This document shows, piece after piece, positions 59,385-64,000 of a stretch of DNA of 64,000 bases (positions are counted from its first letter, which is position 1; each line of letters starts with the position of its first letter). Made by a program: the position numbers and the translations under genes. The stretch covers positions 66,904 through 130,903 of the forward strand of contig CAVZEV010000011.1 in NCBI GenBank assembly GCA_963774405.1, read 5' to 3'. The DNA comes from VRUE01 sp963774405. GTDB taxonomy: Bacteria > Actinomycetota > Thermoleophilia > Solirubrobacterales > 70-9. The notes under the pieces were generated by a model. The model was not told where the DNA came from, ran no database searches, and saw only the letters and a list, made by a program, of their open reading frames with translations.

Positions 59385-59503
59385 CCTCGAGCGAGTTTCG
59401 AGGGAGATGTTTTCTAACCAGTAGACAAGACAGAACCAATTCGTACCAAATTAAAACTTTGTTTACAAACGTGGTTTTCCGCAAACTTCACAAAGTAATC
59501 ATC
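59385..59503. promoter_or_regulatory. AT-rich intergenic region with repeats upstream of the TetR gene
   Basis: This 119-base stretch is strikingly AT-rich for this genome. It contains the inverted repeat GTTTACAAAC (59461-59470) and, on the minus strand, two TTGGT-containing half-sites 11 bases apart. It lies between the 5' end of the tandem-TetR gene and the 3' end of the M23 peptidase gene, both on the minus strand, so it should hold the TetR promoter and operator and possibly a terminator for the peptidase. No coding potential is seen. Confidence 0.45.
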
Positions 59504-60022
59504 CTAGGAATAGCGATCCCAGCGTCGCAGCGAGGCCTCGGGGTCGATCGGCCGCCCGTGCACGTGGATCTCGAAGTGCAGATGGCAGCCGACCGTGATC
59601 GCGTTGCCCGTCTTCCCAACCGCGCCAACCCGCTCGCCGGCGTAGACGCGCTCGCCGCGGTGGACCAGGGCCGGTCTCGGCATGTGGGCGTAGAAGTAGG
59701 AGCGGTTCTCGCCTTCGCCGTGGATCAGCAGGTAGTTGCCGTAGAGGACCAGGTCATAGCCGGCGCGCAAGACCTTGCCGTTGCGGACCGCCACCAGCGG
59801 CGTGTTGCAGGCAGCGACGATGTCAAAGCCCTCGTGGGTGCGGCCGCCGCTGCGGGGGGCGCCGAATTCGCCGATGTAGCCGCGGCTGCCGTGCGGGCCC
59901 TGGACGGGGAAGACGTGGTCGTAATAGGTGACGGCGCCGTTGGGCGATGCGAGCAGATCGGCTGAGGCGGGTGCGGCGCAGGCCGCGAGGAGAAGGAGGG
60001 CGAGGGCGGTGAGGCGCGTCAG
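59504..60022 (-). CDS. M23 (LytM-type) metallopeptidase, probable lipoprotein
   Basis: This 172-residue zinc endopeptidase acts on peptidoglycan, or is a degenerate regulator of such enzymes. It carries GRTHEGFDIVA (HxxxD zinc ligands) and GCHLHFEIHVHG (HxH), both intact, so catalysis is likely. The N-terminus reads LTRLTALALLLLAACAAPAS: a hydrophobic stretch with the lipobox LAAC, suggesting a lipid anchor. The frame opens upstream with no ATG, GTG or TTG before the hydrophobic stretch; the only start in a sensible place is CTG (60022-60020), which overlaps the clpP stop as CTGA. A shorter start inside the domain (59794) would destroy the first zinc motif, so I reject it. It is probably co-translated with clpP. 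Confidence 0.75.
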   Translation of the reverse strand: MTRLTALALLLLAACAAPASADLLASPNGAVTYYDHVFPVQGPHGSRGYIGEFGAPRSGGRTHEGFDIVAACNTPLVAVRNGKVLRAGYDLVLYGNYLLIHGEGENRSYFYAHMPRPALVHRGERVYAGERVGAVGKTGNAITVGCHLHFEIHVHGRPIDPEASLRRWDRYS

Positions 60023-60603
60023 TGGTGTTCGATCACGCGGTCGACGAGTTTGTACTCTTTCGCCTCCTCGGCGCTCATGAAGTAGTCGCGATCGGTGTCG
60101 TTGGTGACCTTCTCGAAGGGCTGGCCGGTGTGCTTGGCGAGGATCTCGTCGAGGCGGCGGCGCACGTCGATGATCTCCTTGGCGTGGATCTCGATGTCGG
60201 TCGCCTGGCCTTCGAAGCCCGATGACACCTGGTGGATGAGGATCTTGGAGTTGGGCAGCGCCATGCGCTTGCCGGCGGCGCCGCCGGAGAGCAGCAGGGC
60301 GCCCATGCTCATCGCGATGCCGACGCAGATCGTCTGTACGTCGGGCTTGATGAACTGCATCGTGTCGTAGATCGCCAGGCCGGCGTAGACGGAGCCGCCG
60401 GGCGAGTTGATGTAGAGGCTGATGTCCTTGTCGGGGTCCTCGCTCTCGAGGTGCAGGAGCTGGGCCACGATCAGGTTGGCGATGTCCTCCGTGACGGCGG
60501 TGCCGAGGAAGACGATGCGCTCGTTGAGCAGGCGCGAGTAGATGTCGAAGGAGCGCTCGCCGCGCGAGGTCTGCTCAACGACCATTGGAACCAGAGGAGT
60601 CAT
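60019..60603 (-). CDS. clpP: ATP-dependent Clp protease proteolytic subunit
   Basis: ClpP forms the two-ring serine protease chamber that works with ClpX or ClpC ATPases. The 194-residue form starting MTPLVPMVVEQTSRGERSFD has the classical length. Catalytic residues are Ser99 in GIAMSMGALLL, His124 in ILIHQVSSGF and Asp173 in DTDRDYF. SPGGSVYAGLAIYDTM is also present. A longer reading from 60741 adds 46 residues unrelated to the family, so ATG 60603 is preferred (ATG 60585 is also possible). Its TGA overlaps the start of the M23 peptidase gene. clpX is not in the window. Confidence 0.93.
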   Translation of the reverse strand: MTPLVPMVVEQTSRGERSFDIYSRLLNERIVFLGTAVTEDIANLIVAQLLHLESEDPDKDISLYINSPGGSVYAGLAIYDTMQFIKPDVQTICVGIAMSMGALLLSGGAAGKRMALPNSKILIHQVSSGFEGQATDIEIHAKEIIDVRRRLDEILAKHTGQPFEKVTNDTDRDYFMSAEEAKEYKLVDRVIEHH

Positions 60604-61101
60604 AGGCAGGACTCTATAGAAGCGCAGCCGTCGCCCGCAGTTCTGGCCCGCAAGGTCGCAGGATCCGCTGCAACGAGCCACCCTTCGGGCGAGTGGGGAG
60701 CGATGCCTCTGAAGCCACCGATGCCAACGCACTGGGTCCACCTAGGTTGGCGGCGAGCACGCCTGACATTCGCCCCCCTCGCGCCCAGCCGCGTCGTGCG
60801 CCACGGCGCAGATTCCGTCCGCCTCAGGGAACGTCGGCTCGAGCCTCCTCACAGCTTGCAATCGGGGTAGCGCCGTCGCTCTGGGCGTTGCCCCCGATCG
60901 ACTATCGACCCAGCGACGGGAACCCTTTCTATCGTCGTGAGCATTCAATTCGCCTAAGTGGCTCTGGACCGGGGACTTCGCCGGGATGGAAAACATCGCT
61001 CGATTACGACTTGACGCCGGGAGACGTCGTGAGACCGTTTATCCGCTGGGGCCACCGCCCCGGCGAAAAACCGTAACTCGACATCGAGAGGAACTAAACA
61101 G
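60604..61101. other. 498-base divergent intergenic region
   Basis: Apart from the clpP -10 candidate at its left end and AGAGGAA (61088-61094) serving as ribosome binding site for the next gene, I see no convincing gene, tRNA or riboswitch here. Short open frames exist but lack family resemblance. The right part (60,880-61,080) is lower in GC than the left. Confidence 0.5.
60613..60618 (-). promoter_or_regulatory. Candidate -10 box of clpP
   Basis: On the minus strand TATAGA lies 9 bases before ATG 60603, with no Shine-Dalgarno between. The geometry is the same as at tig (TAGGGT, 9 bases, start codon), suggesting leaderless or nearly leaderless mRNAs. Confidence 0.35.
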
Positions 61102-61851
61102 ATGACTCGCACAAGACTAGGCCTGCTCGGCCTCTGCGCCATGATCTTCGGCGTGATGGCCGTCTCCGCCGGCTCGGCTCAGGCGTCGTTATTCCAGTGG
61201 TTAATCTTAGACGAAAGCGGATCGAACCCAACGGAGTTAAAAGCGCTGCTAGCGGGTGAAACGGACAGTGAACACCTGACACTGGTGACACATCTGCTCA
61301 GCCGCACATTCTGGATCACCTGCACCAATTTCAAAGTCGAAGGCGTTAACCTGGAGGCGGAAGGCACGCTGACGAGCGGCGGCAGGGTCACGTTCACCGG
61401 CTGCGAAGCCTACGGCAGTGGCCCGTTAACGGAACCGCTCGGTTGTAACGTGAATTCGCCGACGACGGCGCCGGGGTCTGAAACCGTCATTTCCGAGGAA
61501 GGCAAAGGCGCACTCTTATTACACGAATTTGAAGTAAAAGGAGTTAAAAAAACTAAATTGGTAACCAAAATCGAACCCAAGACCGGCGAACTGTTTGCGG
61601 ATGTCGAAACCGAAGAATGCATCATGCCGGAACATAATCAAGTCCATGGAAAACTCTTCATCGAAGATTGCCTCGGGCAGGCCGAAACGCACGCGGTCAA
61701 ACACTTAATCGAAGAAGAAGAAGTGTTAACCGAACTGTGGGTCGGTAAAAAAACGGCAGAACATCTGGAAACCTTCATCGAAGGTAGTGCTTGGGTGTTC
61801 CTCGTCGGCTCGCACGAAGGCCTCGCGTGGGACGGCATGCACAACGCCTAG
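61102..61851 (+). CDS. Secreted protein of unknown function with atypical codon use
   Basis: This 249-residue protein has a clear Sec signal peptide: Arg residues, then LGLLGLCAMIFGVMAV, then SAGSAQA with cleavage predicted after AQA. The mature part is beta-rich and acidic, with a short GGRVTFTGCEAYGSG motif and several Cys (ITCTNF, GCNVN, EECIMPEH, IEDCLG). Comparable secreted beta proteins occur as multi-copy families in Thermoleophilia, but I cannot assign a function. Ribosome binding site AGAGGAA lies 7 bases before ATG. Codon use is unlike all its neighbours: many AAA, GAA, TTA and GTT codons and a much lower GC content in 61,200-61,780. This suggests recent acquisition or a special expression class. 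A strong hairpin follows. Confidence 0.75.
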   Translation: MTRTRLGLLGLCAMIFGVMAVSAGSAQASLFQWLILDESGSNPTELKALLAGETDSEHLTLVTHLLSRTFWITCTNFKVEGVNLEAEGTLTSGGRVTFTGCEAYGSGPLTEPLGCNVNSPTTAPGSETVISEEGKGALLLHEFEVKGVKKTKLVTKIEPKTGELFADVETEECIMPEHNQVHGKLFIEDCLGQAETHAVKHLIEEEEVLTELWVGKKTAEHLETFIEGSAWVFLVGSHEGLAWDGMHNA

Positions 61852-61903
61852 ATCGAGACCATTTCGATCACTGAAGCACTGAGGTAAGAAACACCGATTC
61901 ACC

Positions 61904-61932
61904 GCCCCGGCCGCGCCCAGCGCGGCCGGGGC
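61904..61932 (+). terminator. Strong GC hairpin terminator
   Basis: GCCCCGGCCGCG (61904-61915) and CGCGGCCGGGGC (61921-61932) form a perfect 12-bp stem with a 5-base loop (CCCAG). It lies 53 bases after the stop of the secreted protein gene. There is no T tract, which is usual for actinobacterial intrinsic terminators. Confidence 0.75.
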
Positions 61933-61972
61933 ACACAACAAATCAGCAGCCGGGGAACAAGGGGAAGCGAAA

Positions 61973-64000
61973 TTGAGGGAAGCCACGCAGGGGACAAGCG
62001 CGAGCACGGGGAGAAGGGCGGCGACAGCCGCCGTTTGCGCGTTCATCGCGCTGGGCCTCTTGGCCGCCCGTGCGCACGCCGCCGCGCCGACGATCGAGAG
62101 CAGCGGCGTGGTGGGGGTGAGCGAGACCGGCGCCGGCTTCAAGGCGACGATCAACCCCCAGAACGGCCTCACCCGCTACCGCTTCGAGTACGGGCCCGAA
62201 GACTGCGCGCTCGCGACCTGCAACAAAGTCCCCTCGCCCGAAGGCCAGATCCCCACCGGCAGCTCGCCGGTAACGGTCGAAGTGGCGGTCGAAGGGCTCA
62301 CCCCGGAAACGGTCTACCACTTCCGCGTGGTCGCCAAAAACCCGACGGAAACAGTCGGCTCCGATCACATCTTCGCCACCTACGGGCAGACCCTCGAAGG
62401 GCTGCCCGACTCCCGCGCCTATGAGCAGGCCACCCCGCCGAACAAGGACGGCGGCGACGCCCAGCTGCAGCAGTCCGTGGTCAAAGCGACGCCGAGCGGG
62501 GACGGCATCACCTACGGCGCCACCGTCGGCATGCCCGGCGGCAAAGGCGCCGGGGGCCTGCCGACCTACCTCGCTTCGCGCAACGCCCTGAGCTGGTCCT
62601 CCGAAGGACTGCTCCCGCCCCCGAGCGTCGGCGAGCGCACCAGGGTGATCGGCTGGTCGGCGGACTTCTCGCGGATCTACTCCTGGGCGATCCGCCTGGG
62701 TGCTCCCCGCACCCAGGGCCTGGTCGAGCAGTCGGGCGCCGCCGAGCCGATCGTGGTCGGCCCCTACGCCGTCAAACCCCAGTACTCCTACGCCGGGGAA
62801 TCCCCCGACGGCTCGGTCGTCTTCTTCGAAGCGACGGTGCAGCTGCCCGACAAAGAAGGCGGCACGCCGATCCCCGGGGCGGTAAACGGCGTCGCCAACC
62901 TCTACGCCCGGGACAGCGAAAGCGAAGAAGTCCGCTTGGCGGGCGCCTTCAACGAAGGCGCCCCTCACGGCTCCTTCGCCGGGCCCTATGACTGGTCGCT
63001 CGGCAGCGGTGCCGTCAACCTGAACCGAGGCGGCGCCCAGCGCAGCTATGACCTGCGCGACATGAACGCGATCACCCCTCGGGGCGACGTCTACTTCACC
63101 GCCGCGGGCACCGGGCAGCTGTATCTGCGCCGCAACCCGTCCAAGCCCCAGAGCCCGCTCGACGGCGAAGGCAAATGCGAAGACCCCCAGCTCGCCTGCA
63201 CGATCCACGTCTCGGCCTCCCAGAAGACCAACGGGCCGGGCGGAGGCCCCGACCCCGCCGGCGAACAGCCCGCCGCCTTCCAGGCCGCCGGCGAAGACGG
63301 CTCGGAAGTCTTCTTCACCTCCTCGGAGAAGCTCGCCGACAACACCAACACCGGCCCCGAACAGCCCCCGGCGGGGATCGCGCGCGACAGCAGCGACGGC
63401 AACCCGGCCAACGTCGAAGAAGGCTTCATCCCCAAAGCCGCCGTCGGCCTCAGCCGCTACGGCGGCTGGCTACTGGGCGGACCCCAGGGGCGGCGCGATG
63501 GGCCGCGAGCTGAACGGCGAGGAACGTGGAAGCCGGCGGTCACCCCGCCTCCATCGCGATGCCGCCCTGGGAAGGCAAATGCGAAGAGAACTCAAAAAAG
63601 GCGTGGTCGAGACCGGCGTCTTCCAACCGATCGAAGAACCGATCCCCTCCGAACCCCGCTACGTCGCCGTGGACGCCGGACACGTCTACTGGACCAACAC
63701 GGGCGGCGCACCACCTTCGGGCCGCTCGACAGCGGCGACACGATCGGCCGGGCCGCCCTCGACGGCGAAGAAGAACTCGTCGACGGCACGGTCGAACCGG
63801 CCTTCATCTGCGGCGAGGAAGCCGCCCAGCCGCACAAACGCCTGGCCTCAAACCCGCAGGGGATCGCGGTCGACGCCGGACACATCTACTGGGCCAACGC
63901 GGCGCAGGACGGTCTCGCTGCAGGATCTCGCGAGCGGGGATCGACGGCAGCGAGGTCGAAGAAACCTTTGTCAAACCGCCGGCAAGCCGAACCCCCTACG
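61973..64000 (+). CDS. Large secreted repeat protein (FnIII-like + YW-type beta-propeller repeats), partial
   Basis: The gene starts at TTG 61973 after GGGGAAG. It has an N-terminal signal peptide (AAVCAFIALGLLAARAHAAA), then a fibronectin type III-like domain (FKATINPQNGLTRYRFEYG ... GLTPETVYHFRVVAKNP). The LPDSRAYEQATPPNKDGGDA motif that opens a large domain in many Thermoleophilia secreted proteins follows. Farther on come VAVDAGHVYWTNTG (around 63,665) and GIAVDAGHIYWANAA (around 63,865), which look like YWTD/NHL-type propeller blades. The frame is open from 61973 to about 63,485; single-base frame changes then occur near 63,485, 63,592 (an A run) and 63,705. The gene continues past the window end. 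A cell-surface or extracellular role is likely; the ligand is unknown. Confidence 0.72.
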   Translation, partial: MREATQGTSASTGRRAATAAVCAFIALGLLAARAHAAAPTIESSGVVGVSETGAGFKATINPQNGLTRYRFEYGPEDCALATCNKVPSPEGQIPTGSSPVTVEVAVEGLTPETVYHFRVVAKNPTETVGSDHIFATYGQTLEGLPDSRAYEQATPPNKDGGDAQLQQSVVKATPSGDGITYGATVGMPGGKGAGGLPTYLASRNALSWSSEGLLPPPSVGERTRVIGWSADFSRIYSWAIRLGAPRTQGLVEQSGAAEPIVVGPYAVKPQYSYAGESPDGSVVFFEATVQLPDKEGGTPIPGAVNGVANLYARDSESEEVRLAGAFNEGAPHGSFAGPYDWSLGSGAVNLNRGGAQRSYDLRDMNAITPRGDVYFTAAGTGQLYLRRNPSKPQSPLDGEGKCEDPQLACTIHVSASQKTNGPGGGPDPAGEQPAAFQAAGEDGSEVFFTSSEKLADNTNTGPEQPPAGIARDSSDGNPANVEEGFIPKAAVGLSRYGGWLLGGPQGRRDGPRAERRGTWKPAVTPPPSRCRPGKANAKRTQKRRGRDRRLPTDRRTDPLRTPLRRRGRRTRLLDQHGRRTTFGPLDSGDTIGRAALDGEEELVDGTVEPAFICGEEAAQPHKRLASNPQGIAVDAGHIYWANAAQDGLAAGSRERGSTAARSKKPLSNRRQAEPPT

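Noticed and set aside
60603..60741. N-terminal extension of ClpP
   Set aside because: The extra 46 residues (WHRWLQRHRS...) are Arg-rich and unlike any ClpP leader; the -10 box lies inside this stretch.
60604..61101. tRNA or riboswitch in the clpP/secreted-protein gap
   Set aside because: No cloverleaf with a TTCGA-type arm or other recognisable RNA fold was found by eye.

Overview
The window is high-GC actinobacterial DNA. I infer class Thermoleophilia (Solirubrobacterales-like) from the very high GC third-position codon use, the large secreted protein at the right edge with its LPDSRAYE...PPNKDGGDA motif, the tandem-TetR regulator and the frequent GTG/TTG starts. This is an inference from family style, not a database match.

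About 80% of the window (roughly 0-51.6 kb) is one plus-strand biosynthetic locus. It starts with the 3' end of a biotin-dependent acyl-CoA carboxylase beta subunit (extender supply), a metallophosphoesterase and a 4'-phosphopantetheinyl transferase (ACP activation). Five giant type I modular polyketide synthase genes follow, PKS-A to PKS-E (1987-49540), with overlapping or near-overlapping stop and start codons. A crotonyl-CoA carboxylase/reductase (ethylmalonyl-type extender supply) and an alpha/beta hydrolase complete the run. The assembly line is: loading AT-ACP; A = modules 1-2; B = module 3; C = modules 4-5; D = modules 6-7; E = modules 8-9. Every extension module is KS-AT-DH-KR-ACP except module 6, which has no KR and a DH that has lost its catalytic His. 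AT motifs predict malonyl for modules 1, 2, 3, 5, 7 and 9 (HAFH), a methylmalonyl-like unit for module 4 (YAAH), and unusual units for module 6 (GASH) and module 8 (GAGH, matched to the neighbouring carboxylase/reductase). There is no ER and no thioesterase domain. The predicted product is an alkyl-branched, highly unsaturated acid carrying one internal ketone (a conjugated polyenone), released perhaps by the free-standing hydrolase. No P450, glycosyltransferase, pathway regulator or transporter is visible.

The PKS genes contain many single-base frame changes, mostly in KS domains and densely between about 18.7 and 25.6 kb. Protein homology continues through every one, so I treat them as probable assembly or polishing errors and annotate each PKS as one gene. 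Near-identical 1.2-1.3 kb AT blocks shared by distant modules show recent AT exchange.

Right of the cluster (51.6-64 kb) are ordinary chromosomal genes. On the minus strand are an RTX-like secreted protein, a STAS-like remnant, an ArsR-type regulator and a GH15 trehalase/glucoamylase. On the plus strand are a CtaG-like membrane protein, trigger factor and a diguanylate cyclase. Then come a tandem-TetR regulator, an M23 peptidase and ClpP (minus), and finally two secreted proteins (plus), the last cut by the window end.
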